Below are positions 17,694 to 26,540 of a DNA stretch of 64,000 nt, one piece after another. This stretch comes from JACKCD01 sp041390905 (GTDB lineage: Bacteria > Chloroflexota > Anaerolineae > Promineifilales > Promineifilaceae), in the NCBI GenBank assembly GCA_041390905.1, contig JAWKPA010000017.1:98246-162245 (forward strand), given 5' to 3'. Below the pieces are notes generated by a model, which was given only the letters and a program-made list of their open reading frames with translations, was not told the DNA's origin and did not search any database. The position numbers and the translations under genes were made by a program. Within the stretch, counting starts at the first letter, position 1. Every line of letters begins with the position of its first letter.

Positions 17694-18467
17694 ATGACCG
17701 ACGTTTCTTCCGAAACTGAATTTACCGAAGAGCAGATGACCCTGTTGGGTCATTTGAATGAGCTTCGTATCCGCCTGACGTGGGCGTTTGCATCCATTTT
17801 GCTGATGACTATCATCAGCTTTATTTTTGCCGAACCGCTGCTCGACTTTCTGCTGTCTCCCTATAACAACGCAATTCAATCTAGCGCCCAACTGCAAACG
17901 CTGCGTCCAACGGAAGGTATTGAGACCTTTTTTAAGGTGTCGTTGATGGCGGGGGCCATTTTATCAATGCCAATGATCTTGTACCAGCTTTGGCTGTTTA
18001 TTTCGCCTGGGTTGACAACAGAGGAAAGGCGCTACGTTTATGTGTTTGTGCCTAGCGCGTTGGTGCTGTTTTTGCTGGGTATTGCCTTTGCCTGGTTTAT
18101 TCTGGCTCCAGCCGCTATTTTCTTTTTGGCTGGCTTTTTGCCCGATATTTTCAAAACGGATTGGACGGGGCAGGAGTACATTGGCTTTTTAACGCGGATG
18201 TTGTTTTGGCTGGGGGTGAGCTTTGAACTGCCGGTGGTGGTGTATTTTATGGCGCGGGTCGGTTTAGTTACATCCCAGGTGCTGAGGGAGCAGTGGCGGA
18301 TTGCCGTGGTGACGGTTGCGGTGTTGGCGGCAGTGATTACGCCGTCTATTGACCCGGTGACGATGCTGTTGACCATGGCTCCCCTGTTGGTGCTGTATGC
18401 CATGAGCATTCTATTGGCGAGGGTGGGGTACCGACAGTTTGAAGCGAGAATGGCCGTTGATGGGTAG
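17694..18467 (+). CDS. tatC: Sec-independent translocase protein TatC
   Basis: 257 residues with six transmembrane helices. TatC binds the twin-arginine motif of folded export substrates. Signature segments are LLGHLNELRIRL at the N-terminus, YQLWLFISPGLTTEERRYV and FELPVVVYFMARVGLVT. It begins 5 bases after tatB. It is convergent with a receiver gene 30 bases away; the spacer holds a 16-bp perfect palindrome centred on ACGGCCGT. Confidence 0.96.
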   Translation: MTDVSSETEFTEEQMTLLGHLNELRIRLTWAFASILLMTIISFIFAEPLLDFLLSPYNNAIQSSAQLQTLRPTEGIETFFKVSLMAGAILSMPMILYQLWLFISPGLTTEERRYVYVFVPSALVLFLLGIAFAWFILAPAAIFFLAGFLPDIFKTDWTGQEYIGFLTRMLFWLGVSFELPVVVYFMARVGLVTSQVLREQWRIAVVTVAVLAAVITPSIDPVTMLLTMAPLLVLYAMSILLARVGYRQFEARMAVDG

Positions 18468-18497
18468 TAGGTAGGGGTGGGGAAAACGGCCGTTTTC

Positions 18498-18905
18498 TTA
18501 CAAAAAACTGGTAACTTTGTCAATCAACGTCTGGTAGCTAATCGGCTTCGTTAAATACGCATTAGCACCCATCGCCAGGCACCGCTCCCGATCCCACTGC
18601 ATTGCCAGGCCTGTTAAAACAATAATTGGAATTGCGGCCGTTTTAGGATTTTTCCGGATAGATTGTGTTGCTTCTAACCCATTCATGATTGGCATTTGAA
18701 TATCCATCAAAATGAGGTTAGGCATTTCCTCATTGGTTTTCCATATCGCCTCTTGTCCATTCTGGGCAATAGAAACCCGATAGTTCTCAAACTCAAGAAT
18801 ATCGCGCAGCGTGTCACGGTTTAGCTCATTGTCCTCGACAATGAGAATTAGTGGGGCATATCCGGACGAATGTTGAGTTTGTACAGTTTCGCTCATGCGT
18901 ATCAT
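18498..18905 (-). CDS. Single-domain response regulator
   Basis: 135 residues; one CheY-like receiver and no output domain. The acidic pocket is VEDNELNRD, the phosphoacceptor Asp is in LILMDIQMPIMNG, the switch Thr is in IIVLTGLAM and the Lys in LTKPIS. Such receivers pass phosphate to a phosphorelay or bind a protein partner. It lies downstream of two kinase genes on the same strand, separated from them by two repeat elements, so it is a likely partner. Start could also be the ATG at 18896. Confidence 0.92.
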   Translation of the reverse strand: MIRMSETVQTQHSSGYAPLILIVEDNELNRDTLRDILEFENYRVSIAQNGQEAIWKTNEEMPNLILMDIQMPIMNGLEATQSIRKNPKTAAIPIIVLTGLAMQWDRERCLAMGANAYLTKPISYQTLIDKVTSFL

Positions 18906-18935
18906 ACTTTATAAAAAATCCTCGTAGCTAACTAA

Positions 18936-19026
18936 GGGTTCGTTCGTTAATAACTTGAGATTTAGACGTTCAACTTCTCCCAGAAGTTGAACGTCTGGAA
19001 CTGCAAAGTTATTTTTGATTGAACCC
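18936..19026. mobile_element. MITE-like palindromic element, type A
   Basis: About 91 bp. Left end GGGTTCGTTCGTTAATAACT, right end matching CTTTGCAGTTCC inverted, with a central hairpin (GACGTTCAACTTCT ... AGAAGTTGAACGTC). The arm carries a paired change (ACGTTC/GAACGT instead of AAGTTC/GAACTT), which keeps the stem intact. Confidence 0.82.
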
Positions 19027-19028
19027 TA

Positions 19029-19119
19029 AGGAATGGAAATTAAATAGCTTGCCCATTTAGAAGTTCAACTTCGCAGAAGAAGTTGAACTTCTTGCGTAAC
19101 TTATTTAATCTTCGTTCCT
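19029..19119. mobile_element. MITE-like palindromic element, type B
   Basis: About 91 bp, two bases from the type A element. Ends AGGAATGGAAATTAAATA and TTATTTAATCTTCGTTCCT are imperfect terminal inverted repeats, around the same AGAAGTTCAACTTC hairpin core. Its last bases are part of the stop codon of the receiver-kinase gene. Confidence 0.82.
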
Positions 19120-20302
19120 AAATGGGTATCTTGACAACAAATGTGCTGCCCGTTTGGATACCAGAAGAGTCAACGAAAATTTCCCCTTCCATTGCTTGAA
19201 CCAGTCTCTTGGTAATAGCCAAGCCTAAGCCCAGCCCGCGCACAGTTTCTACATTGCTTCCCCTGTAAAAAAGGTCAAAAATATGGGAAATATCTTCCTT
19301 TGGTATCCCCAACCCTTCATCTTGAATGGAGATCGTTACAAGATGGCTTTCTAGACAAGCTGCCAGGTAGACAGGGCTGGGTGGTGAAGAAAATTTGAGG
19401 GCATTGGATAAGAGATTGGCAATGACATGGCGTAAGAGTCTGGGATCAACCTGTATCGGTGCCTCCAGGTTGTGAAAATGGCTAATGATTTTACGGTTGC
19501 TATGTTGTAATTGCAGTTCTTGTACTAACTTTTGTACTAATGTTGGCAAGATAACAGGTTCGGATTGAACGGCAATATTTTGATCGTGAGAAGCATTGAC
19601 AAAAAAAGCATCATCCAGAAGTTCAGTCAAATACAAAATGGATTGGTCAATGCGGTTGAAGATGGTGTTGCGGTGCTGCTGGGTGAGCGTGTTTAAATGC
19701 TCGCGGAGAAGCGCAAATGAACCAGAAATAATGTTTAGTGGCGTTCTAAATTCGTGCGAGACGACGTTGATTACCTGTGTTTTGATGGTGTCCAACTCGC
19801 GCTGATGTTCTAATGCCGTGCGTAATTCGGCGGCCAGCAGTTTTTCACGGGTAAGCGATTCTTCTAGCTCACCTGTGCGGGCGGTGATTTCTTGCTCCAA
19901 ATGCTGTGTGAGGTCGTGTATGCGCAAATGGGTTGTTACTCTTGCCCATAGTTCATCTACCTGGATGGGCTTGGTGATGTAGTCTACAGCTCCAGCCTGA
20001 AAACCTTGCACAATGTACTCTTTGTCTGATAGAGCCGTCATAAAAATGACGGGGATGTTGGCTGTTTGCGGGTGTGCTTTTAGCTGGCGGCACGTTTCAA
20101 AACCGTCAATGCCCGGCATGAGTACATCTAGCAGGATCAGATCGGGTTGCCCATATTGGGCACGCTGTAAGCCGCTTTGCCCGTTGCGTGCGCTGAGGAT
20201 ATTGAAGCCAGGCCGTTGCAGATAGGTCATTAAGAGCCGAAGGTTGGCTGGCGTGTCGTCTACAATGAGAATGGTGTACTCTTTTTTGACCAGATTACTC
20301 AT
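19118..20302 (-). CDS. Receiver-histidine kinase hybrid
   Basis: 394 residues. N-terminal receiver (about 10-125; acidic VDDTPAN, phospho-Asp in LILLDVLMPGIDG, Lys in ITKPI), a coiled coil (about 130-165), then HisKA (INVVSHEFRTPLN) and ATPase (N box HVIANLLSNALKFSS, G1 QDEGLGI, G2 GLGLGLAITKRL). It probably receives phosphate from the upstream membrane kinase and signals further. It overlaps that gene by 4 bases. Its stop codon TAG overlaps the outer end of a type B element, so the insertion appears to have set the C-terminus. Confidence 0.92.
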   Translation of the reverse strand: MSNLVKKEYTILIVDDTPANLRLLMTYLQRPGFNILSARNGQSGLQRAQYGQPDLILLDVLMPGIDGFETCRQLKAHPQTANIPVIFMTALSDKEYIVQGFQAGAVDYITKPIQVDELWARVTTHLRIHDLTQHLEQEITARTGELEESLTREKLLAAELRTALEHQRELDTIKTQVINVVSHEFRTPLNIISGSFALLREHLNTLTQQHRNTIFNRIDQSILYLTELLDDAFFVNASHDQNIAVQSEPVILPTLVQKLVQELQLQHSNRKIISHFHNLEAPIQVDPRLLRHVIANLLSNALKFSSPPSPVYLAACLESHLVTISIQDEGLGIPKEDISHIFDLFYRGSNVETVRGLGLGLAITKRLVQAMEGEIFVDSSGIQTGSTFVVKIPI

Positions 20303-21825
20303 GTTGGGTTGCTTTCCTGGTAGAGTGGGGAAGGTGCTGAATGCGGTAGCAGGGGGAGCTGTAAGATAAAGGTGCTTCCCTGGCCTTCCTCGCTGATGGC
20401 GGTAATGTGTCCATTGTGTGCTTCGATGATTGCTTTGGAAACTGCAAGACCCAGGCCTGTGCCACTGGCCAAGTGTTTGTGTTTGCTAACGCGGCGGTAT
20501 CGTTCAAAGATGTAGGGGAGTTCTTCCTGGGGAATGCCGTAGCCGTTGTCACTGACTTCAACAACGGCCGTTTCTGCCTCCTCACTTATCTCAATATTGA
20601 TTTTGCCGCCCTCTGGTGTGTATTTGATGGCGTTGGATACCAGATTGATAAGCGCCCGTTCAATTTGCTGTTGGTCGGCTTCGAGCATAACGGCCGTTAT
20701 TCGGGGGGCATAGCTGATGGTAATGCCCTTTTCCTGCGCCTGGGGGTGAATAGATTCAACCAGGTATTCGGTCAACATTTGCAGATCAAAGGTTTCTTTA
20801 TACAGCGGCATACTCCCCACAGCCTGTAACTTCTCCAAATCCAGGATGTTGTTGACAATATTCAGTAACGCTTGCTGGTTACGCCGAATAGAACGGGGAA
20901 TATGGGGTTTGGTTTCCAGAATTGCGGGGCGTTGTTCAATTAGCTCGGCATAGAGGCCAATGCTATTGAGCGGGGTTTTCATGTCGTGCGTCAGCACGGC
21001 CAAAAAAGCATCTTTTTCACGATTAACCGCTTCAAGCTCTTGTGTCCGTGTTTCCAGTTCCTGGGTTCGCTCAGCTACGATGCTTTCCAGGTTATCCATG
21101 TGTGAGCGCATTTGGCGCACATAGAGACGAAAGGCGTAGGCAGTCAGCAGAATGGGGAGGAAGAAGATGACAATGCCAATCAGGTTATATTGCTGCGCTG
21201 CGTAGGTCAGAAGCATACCCCCACTTGCCAGGACGACAATATTGATGGGCATGGCCCAGAGATTGTCTTTCCACATGGCAATGGTGCTGAAGTTTTTGCC
21301 GTGTTGCAAGCGCAGAATAATGAGTAAGAGCCAAAGATTGAGTTGGTCGTAGAAAACGGCCGTTAATACAAATGAAAGAATGTACGTTGCAACCGTGACA
21401 GTACCCCAAAAGTCTTGCAGCCAAATAAAAAAATAGCCTGCCCCCAAAATGGCAATGGCGTGCATCCCGTTATTAAACAAAAGCTGCGACAGACTCTTCT
21501 TCCAGGTACCCCGTTTGCTGGGCTTTACCAGCCACAAGCTAACATTCGCTGCCGCAGTAATAAACACCCCAGCTGTGGGCGAAAACAGGGCAATCGCCGT
21601 CATGCCAATGCTTGTGCCAACATCAAACGTTATACCAGATTCTTGGGAAAGTTGGACGGAAGTTGTTGTAATCTCAGCAAAGATTGCTAACAGCAGCAAG
21701 GCAAAGAAAAGCGCAAAAGGCAAATAGGTGGGCATCTGAAAAGTGCTCCACCCAACAATAAGTACCCCTGTCAGGCTGATGATGAAGAGATATGCTTTGT
21801 AGGGTGTGAAAAAAGAATTTTTCAT
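20299..21825 (-). CDS. Membrane sensor histidine kinase
   Basis: About 508 residues. The first 240 residues contain about seven hydrophobic segments resembling an integral membrane sensory domain of MASE type, followed by a coiled coil (IVAERTQELETRTQELEAVNREK), HisKA (LAVLTHDMKTPLNSIG) and ATPase (LINLVSNAIKYT, VSDNGYGIPQEELPYIFERY, GTGLGLAVSKAI). The membrane part has no obvious signal ligand. It is the first gene of a two-gene unit with the receiver-kinase. An in-frame TTG at 21876 would add 17 residues of no clear character. Confidence 0.9.
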   Translation of the reverse strand: MKNSFFTPYKAYLFIISLTGVLIVGWSTFQMPTYLPFALFFALLLLAIFAEITTTSVQLSQESGITFDVGTSIGMTAIALFSPTAGVFITAAANVSLWLVKPSKRGTWKKSLSQLLFNNGMHAIAILGAGYFFIWLQDFWGTVTVATYILSFVLTAVFYDQLNLWLLLIILRLQHGKNFSTIAMWKDNLWAMPINIVVLASGGMLLTYAAQQYNLIGIVIFFLPILLTAYAFRLYVRQMRSHMDNLESIVAERTQELETRTQELEAVNREKDAFLAVLTHDMKTPLNSIGLYAELIEQRPAILETKPHIPRSIRRNQQALLNIVNNILDLEKLQAVGSMPLYKETFDLQMLTEYLVESIHPQAQEKGITISYAPRITAVMLEADQQQIERALINLVSNAIKYTPEGGKINIEISEEAETAVVEVSDNGYGIPQEELPYIFERYRRVSKHKHLASGTGLGLAVSKAIIEAHNGHITAISEEGQGSTFILQLPLLPHSAPSPLYQESNPT

Positions 21826-21887
21826 AGATTGATACTTCTGGAATGTGCTGCAGCTTATTGCATCAATACCCTCCAAAGTATAAAGAG

Positions 21888-21923
21888 AAAAAGGCAGGGA
21901 TCAATAGATGAGCCTGCCTTTTT
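21888..21923 (-). terminator. Terminator of the subtilase gene
   Basis: An 11-bp stem (AAAAAGGCAGG / CCTGCCTTTTT) with a 14-base loop lies just downstream of the protease stop on the minus strand; the A/T arms give T runs on both strands. Confidence 0.75.
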
Positions 21924-21946
21924 GATGCGATTAGGCAAAAAAGTCG

Positions 21947-24094
21947 TTATTCTTGCGGAACCCACGCACCAATAGAGCTACTTTGGCTGTTCCAAACGGT
22001 ATTTGTGTCCCAATTGTAGCTACCATTCCAGAAGTAGCCACCATTCCAGAAGTAGCCGCCATTCCAGAAGTAGCCACCATTCCAGAAGTAGCCACCATTC
22101 CAGAAGTAGCCGCCGTTCCAGAAGTAGCCGCCATTCCAGAAGTAGCCATCAACTGCATTGCCATTACCATCCATGATGTAGTAATTGCCTGCTTCATCCT
22201 GGTTGGCACGGCCACCAAAGTGGGCGGTGCCAGCTAAATCAGCGGCCACATCAAGCCCCTGGTTTGCCACAACCGGGCTGTCTGCAAAATGCACGGCATC
22301 GTAGGCATTTACCAGACCGGCACCCTGTTGAAAGATGCTATAGGCAAGGTCGCCGTTTTCGTTCATGGCTGGGTAAGCCGAGGTCATGAGCCGGGATTTG
22401 ACTTGGTTGGGTGTGAGTGTGGGGTCAGCTTGCAGCATAAGGGCAGCCACACCAGAAACAACGGCCGTTGCTTGCGATGTCCCCGACATGGTGAAGTAGC
22501 TACGGGTATCATGGTATTCAGGATGAGCCGTGGCAATTTGCGTGTCGGCCTCCATCATCGCCAGAATATGCCCACCTGGGGCTACCAGGTCTGGCTTTAC
22601 AAACCCTTCTACAGTTGGGCCGCTGGAGGAGAAAGAGGCCAGAACGTCGTCGCTGCCGTCTAGCGGTGTGTAGTTATCACTCATCGCTCCGACGGTAATG
22701 ATGTAGGGGAGATTGCCCGGCACACCAATGGTCATTGGGTCTGGGCCTGTGTTGCCGGCCGCTGCCACCACCACAATTCCTGCTTCCCAGGCACGCATGA
22801 CGGCCTGGTTTAGCGGGTCATCCCAGTAATATGATTTTGGCTCGCTGCTAAACGACAGGTTGAGAACGCGAATGTTATATTCATCCTTGTGGGCAACCAC
22901 CCAGTCAAGCCCGCGAATCACATCAAGATAGGTGCCGCCACCGTTAGCACCAAATGCTTTGACGATGACCAGATTGGCGTAGGGCGCGATGCCGTTAAAT
23001 TTCTCTTCCAGGCTGCTGGTAGTTGGGTTAGAAATGATGCTGGTAACGTGACTGCCATGCCCACTGCGGTCATCATTCTCCCGCCAGGTTAACTGTTTAT
23101 CCTGAATGGCATCATAGGTTGCCAGGTGGCGGTCTTTCCAATCCGGCCGGTAGGCAAAGACAAAGCTGTCGGCAATGCCTGTATCGAGAACGGCCACCGT
23201 TACGTCTTTACCATTGATGCCTTCATCGTGTAGGTTGGTTGCTCCGGTTAAAGTGGGGTAATGGGTGTGGGGACGGTAGAGATCGTATTCGATTTGTACG
23301 TTGTCAACATAGAAAAATTCGTCGGCATCGGTATAGTTGGCATCAACACGGAAACGAATAGTTGTCCAATAGGTGGTATAGGCGGTAATGTCGTACTTAC
23401 GATTTCCCTGAGCGGTTCCCTTGATTTTGTTGAAAGTCTCTAAAGGCTGATAGTTGATACCATCGGAAGCGATTTCGAGAAGGATGCTGTCATTGTTGTC
23501 AACGCCACTGGCGGTTTCAAAGTCAAAGGTGAGGTTGGCGATGGTGATATTGCCGCCCATGCTGACCGAACGGCCGATACTGACGGTGTTGCTGCTGTTG
23601 CCGTGCAGACGCAAACGGCCGTTTACCACCTGAACATCTCCTGTAGTTGGGCCACTTCCCGCCGAATCCTTCTCGTTCCAACTGTTTTTCCAATTTTCAG
23701 TCCCTGCGTTTAAGGCATAGCTCGCTTCGCTAAATTCATCGCGCACGGTTGCCAGGGGAGATAAGGCGTTTTGTGATGTACTGTCAGTGGTAGACCGCAC
23801 GTTGTAATTTTCCATCAGACGCGAGACGCTGCGATTGTGCTTTAAAAGCTGCTGTTGTTGCGGCGTTAACAATGCCCCAACCCCATCAATAATATCGAGC
23901 TTATGGGTAACAGTTCCCCCAACGCTTTCCACAGCGGCGATGACTTCATTGAGGCTGCTGCCCTGTACGATGATGCTTTCAGTGGCAGCATGGGTTGGTT
24001 TTTGTTGTGAAACGGCCGTTAATAACAACAACACCAACGCCACAAGCATTCCCATTGCGCTTGATTTAGGGATACTGCGTTTATTTTGGCTCAT
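21947..24094 (-). CDS. Secreted subtilisin-like (S8) serine protease with YFWNGG tail
   Basis: About 715 residues. A signal peptide (hydrophobic core MGMLVALVLLLLTAVS) is followed by a propeptide-like region, a beta-rich insert (about 140-280) resembling a carbohydrate-binding or jelly-roll module, and the S8 domain. The catalytic triad is visible: Asp in VAVLDTGIAD, His in GHGSHVTSI and Ser in MSGTSQATAVVSG, with oxyanion Asn in AAAGNTG. The C-terminus holds seven consecutive GYFWNG units and ends NTVWNSQSSSIGAWVPQE. GGAGGG lies 5 bases before the ATG at 24094. The aromatic tail may anchor the enzyme to a surface; that is inference. Confidence 0.92.
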   Translation of the reverse strand: MSQNKRSIPKSSAMGMLVALVLLLLTAVSQQKPTHAATESIIVQGSSLNEVIAAVESVGGTVTHKLDIIDGVGALLTPQQQQLLKHNRSVSRLMENYNVRSTTDSTSQNALSPLATVRDEFSEASYALNAGTENWKNSWNEKDSAGSGPTTGDVQVVNGRLRLHGNSSNTVSIGRSVSMGGNITIANLTFDFETASGVDNNDSILLEIASDGINYQPLETFNKIKGTAQGNRKYDITAYTTYWTTIRFRVDANYTDADEFFYVDNVQIEYDLYRPHTHYPTLTGATNLHDEGINGKDVTVAVLDTGIADSFVFAYRPDWKDRHLATYDAIQDKQLTWRENDDRSGHGSHVTSIISNPTTSSLEEKFNGIAPYANLVIVKAFGANGGGTYLDVIRGLDWVVAHKDEYNIRVLNLSFSSEPKSYYWDDPLNQAVMRAWEAGIVVVAAAGNTGPDPMTIGVPGNLPYIITVGAMSDNYTPLDGSDDVLASFSSSGPTVEGFVKPDLVAPGGHILAMMEADTQIATAHPEYHDTRSYFTMSGTSQATAVVSGVAALMLQADPTLTPNQVKSRLMTSAYPAMNENGDLAYSIFQQGAGLVNAYDAVHFADSPVVANQGLDVAADLAGTAHFGGRANQDEAGNYYIMDGNGNAVDGYFWNGGYFWNGGYFWNGGYFWNGGYFWNGGYFWNGGYFWNGSYNWDTNTVWNSQSSSIGAWVPQE
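22022..22148. repeat. 18-bp tandem repeat encoding GYFWNG, seven copies
   Basis: Seven almost identical 18-base units (core ATTCCAGAAGTAGCC on the plus strand) with third-position variation only (C/T or A/G), within the subtilase gene. The near identity points to recent slippage or gene conversion. Confidence 0.9.
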
Positions 24095-24420
24095 TAAACC
24101 CTCCAATCAGTGACTTGATTACTATAATAAACAAAACAATATCGGCTACGTGTGAACATGATGCAAACTACCAATGATAGCACAGTGCCAAGCTCTTATT
24201 ATCTTAACAAACGGCCGTTTAAATAAACATTACAGAAGGCCGTTTTCTAAACGTCTGGCGTAATATCTAGAATTGTTTAGAAGCTGTTATACTTCTTTAA
24301 TACATATCAAGGTCATAAAAGTACAGTTTCTTGCTTACAGGTTGCAAGTAACAGGTGGCAAGTCTTGTTTGCTGACAAGACTTGCCACCTGTTACTTGTT
24401 ACTTGTAGCCGACAAACAAA
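24095..24420. other. 326-bp intergenic region
   Basis: Holds no gene. Contains an ACGGCCGT palindrome near 24213, a truncated second one (GGCCGTTTTC at 24238), and a large hairpin at 24345-24398 described separately. No convincing promoter for the subtilase was found. Confidence 0.6.
24345..24398. repeat. Long perfect inverted repeat
   Basis: Arms of 23 bases (CAAGTAACAGGTGGCAAGTC and onward) pair perfectly with an 8-base loop; further partial copies of the word CAAGTAAC/GTTACTTG flank it. Confidence 0.88.
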
Positions 24421-25053
24421 ATGTCAGTTTATGACCATTGGCGGGATAATATGTCACCTTTCTTACTCGTTTACCTGGCTCTTGCACTTTTTTACCTGGC
24501 GACGCAGCAGCGGCGGCTGCCTGCCCATTTTCTCCTCAAAGCATTGCCGATTTTGCTCTTGGCGCTGTGGAACGGTCGTGACAGTGGGCTGGTTGTGGCA
24601 GCACTGTTATTTTCCGCCGTGGGCGACATTGCCCTGGCGCTGGATGGGGAGCGGTATTTTGTCGTGGGGTTGGGGGCGTTTTTGCTGGGGCATCTGTGCT
24701 ATATTGCCGCTTTTTTGCAAAACCCAGCCTGGCAACCGGTGTCGCTGCTGCCCATTGCCCTTATTTTGCTGCTGGGCGTGGCCGTTACATGGCAGCTTTG
24801 GCCCCGTTTGGGCAAGCTAAAAGTGCCGGTGGTGGTTTATATTGTGGTAAGCATGGGAATGGGGATCAGTGCGTCGCTAAAACGGCCGTTTAGCTGGCTG
24901 GCCGTTGCCGGTGCCATCACTTTCATGCTGTCAGACACAGGCATTGCGGTAGACAAATTTTTACGGCCGTTTCCCCACCGTGATTTTCTGGTCATGAGCA
25001 GCTACTATCTGGCGCAACTCCTCATAACCCTCGGCTTCGTGTTGGCAAAATAG
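24421..25053 (+). CDS. YhhN family membrane protein (lysoplasmalogenase-like)
   Basis: 210 residues and about eight transmembrane helices. The YhhN/TMEM86 family includes lysoplasmalogenases that cleave the vinyl ether of lysoplasmalogens. Family residues visible are the Asp-rich helix ALLFSAVGDIALAL and the pair SDTGIAVDKF near the C-terminus, both carrying the conserved acidic residues. The ATG at 24451 (MSPFLLVYL) is an alternative start that places the first helix at the very N-terminus. Enzymatic activity in this organism is inferred. Confidence 0.85.
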   Translation: MSVYDHWRDNMSPFLLVYLALALFYLATQQRRLPAHFLLKALPILLLALWNGRDSGLVVAALLFSAVGDIALALDGERYFVVGLGAFLLGHLCYIAAFLQNPAWQPVSLLPIALILLLGVAVTWQLWPRLGKLKVPVVVYIVVSMGMGISASLKRPFSWLAVAGAITFMLSDTGIAVDKFLRPFPHRDFLVMSSYYLAQLLITLGFVLAK

Positions 25054-25096
25054 GGGCAGATCTATGTGTCTGCTCTGTTTAAGCTAAAATACCCCC

Positions 25097-26212
25097 ATGA
25101 AAATCGAAACCTTTCAACTAGAACGTGATCAATCCCTGTGGGAAAACCTGGTCGCCTACAACCTGACCGAAAGTGGGCTGCATCCCTTCACCCTGCGCGA
25201 GCTGTTTAGCCCGGCGCAGTTAGACGAATTGCTGTCGCTGCGGCTAGGATATGGGCAAACCAACGGCTCCATCCCGCTACGCGAGGCCATTAGCAGCTAT
25301 TATCCCGGCGCAACGGCCGATTCTGTGCTGGCAACCAATGGCTCGGCCGAGGCCAACTTCTTGGCAAACTGGACGCAGCTAGAGCCGGGCGATGAGATCG
25401 TCTACATGGTACCCAACTATATGCAAATTTGGGGTGTGGCGCGGGTGCTAGGGGTAACGGTAAAGCCGCTGCCTTTGCGCCAGGAGCTGGGCTGGCAGCC
25501 AGATCTGGACGAACTGCGGCAGCTTGTTTCGCCCCGCACCAGGGTCATTGCGATCTGCAACCCCAACAACCCCACCGGGTCGCGGTTGAGCAGCGAGGCG
25601 ATGGCGGCCATTGTGGCGGCGGCGCAGGCCGTGGGAGCGTGGGTTTTTTCGGATGAGGTGTATCGTGGGGCGGAGCTGGATAGCGTGGAGACGCGCAGCT
25701 TTTGGGGAATGTATGACAAGGTGGTGGTCACGGCCGGGTTGTCCAAGGCATATGGGTTGCCGGGGCTGCGGCTGGGGTGGCTGGTGGGGCCGGCCGACTT
25801 CATTGCTCAATGCTGGGCCAGTTCTGACTATACCACCATCACACCGGGGATTTTGAGCGACCGGGCGGGGACGTTTGTGCTGGGTGACAGGGAGATGCGA
25901 AACGGGATTTTGGGGCGGAACCGGGAGTGGCTGCGGCAAAATTTGGTGCTGGTGCAGGAGTGGGTGGCGGAGCAAAACGGCCGTTTATCCCTGACCCCTC
26001 CCCAGGCTGGCGGCATGGCTTTCATGCGCTACGACTTCGCCATCAACTCCACCGAACTCACCACCCGGCTGCGGCAAGAGCAGTCGGTGTTGGTGGTGGC
26101 CGGCGACTGTTTTGGCATGGACGGCCACCTACGCTTTGGCTTTGGCTCTGAACCCGACTACCTGACGGCCGGCCTTAACCGCGTTGCCACCTTTTTACGC
26201 ACCTTGTCGTAG
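25097..26212 (+). CDS. PLP-dependent aminotransferase, class I/II
   Basis: 371 residues. Transfers an amino group between an amino acid and a keto acid. Visible elements are the N-terminal LRLGYGQTNGSIPLREAI, NPNNPTGS, the Asp-Tyr pair FSDEVYRG and the PLP lysine in AGLSKAYGLPGLRLGW. Slightly short for the family but complete. A TAAAAT box ends 6 bases before the ATG, which suggests a leaderless message. The substrate is not evident. Confidence 0.9.
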   Translation: MKIETFQLERDQSLWENLVAYNLTESGLHPFTLRELFSPAQLDELLSLRLGYGQTNGSIPLREAISSYYPGATADSVLATNGSAEANFLANWTQLEPGDEIVYMVPNYMQIWGVARVLGVTVKPLPLRQELGWQPDLDELRQLVSPRTRVIAICNPNNPTGSRLSSEAMAAIVAAAQAVGAWVFSDEVYRGAELDSVETRSFWGMYDKVVVTAGLSKAYGLPGLRLGWLVGPADFIAQCWASSDYTTITPGILSDRAGTFVLGDREMRNGILGRNREWLRQNLVLVQEWVAEQNGRLSLTPPQAGGMAFMRYDFAINSTELTTRLRQEQSVLVVAGDCFGMDGHLRFGFGSEPDYLTAGLNRVATFLRTLS

Positions 26213-26265
26213 CACCGTCTCCACTTGCGTGAAATTTCCTGACAGGCTGTGCCATCTGCCAAAGA

Positions 26266-26294
26266 TTGTTAGATAGAACCGCTGCTCATATAAT
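26266..26294 (+). promoter_or_regulatory. Candidate promoter for the nitrilase gene
   Basis: TTGTTA (26266-26271), a 17-base spacer and perfect TATAAT (26289-26294). A type B element lies between it and the gene, so it would be transcribed in the leader. Confidence 0.6.
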
Positions 26295-26330
26295 ACCTGT
26301 GGCACATCAGTAATGGCGTTGATACAGATG

Positions 26331-26421
26331 AGGAATGGAAATTAAATAAGTTGCCCATTTAGAAGTTCAACTTCTTCTGAGAAGTTGAACTTCTTGCGTA
26401 ACTTATTTAATCCTCGTTCCT
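26331..26421. mobile_element. MITE-like palindromic element, type B
   Basis: About 91 bp with ends AGGAATGGAAATTAAATAAG and CTTATTTAATCCTCGTTCCT and the AGAAGTTCAACTTCT / AGAAGTTGAACTTCT hairpin core. This is the best-preserved type B copy. Confidence 0.85.
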
Positions 26422-26540
26422 GAGTGAAGAGGTTGGAGACCCATAAAACGCAGAAAGATTGATAAGCGGCGACACCACCACGAATACAATTCATGAATTT
26501 TGCAGCATTGTCCGCGACCAATTTTTAACGGAGAAAACCA

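Noticed and set aside
18480..18496. ACGGCCGT palindrome between tatC and the receiver gene considered as a terminator
   Set aside because: The palindrome has no loop and no T run; the same sequence occurs inside genes all over the window.
22022..22148. Regular 18-bp repeats considered as a CRISPR array
   Set aside because: No spacers; the repeats are contiguous and in frame with a protease.
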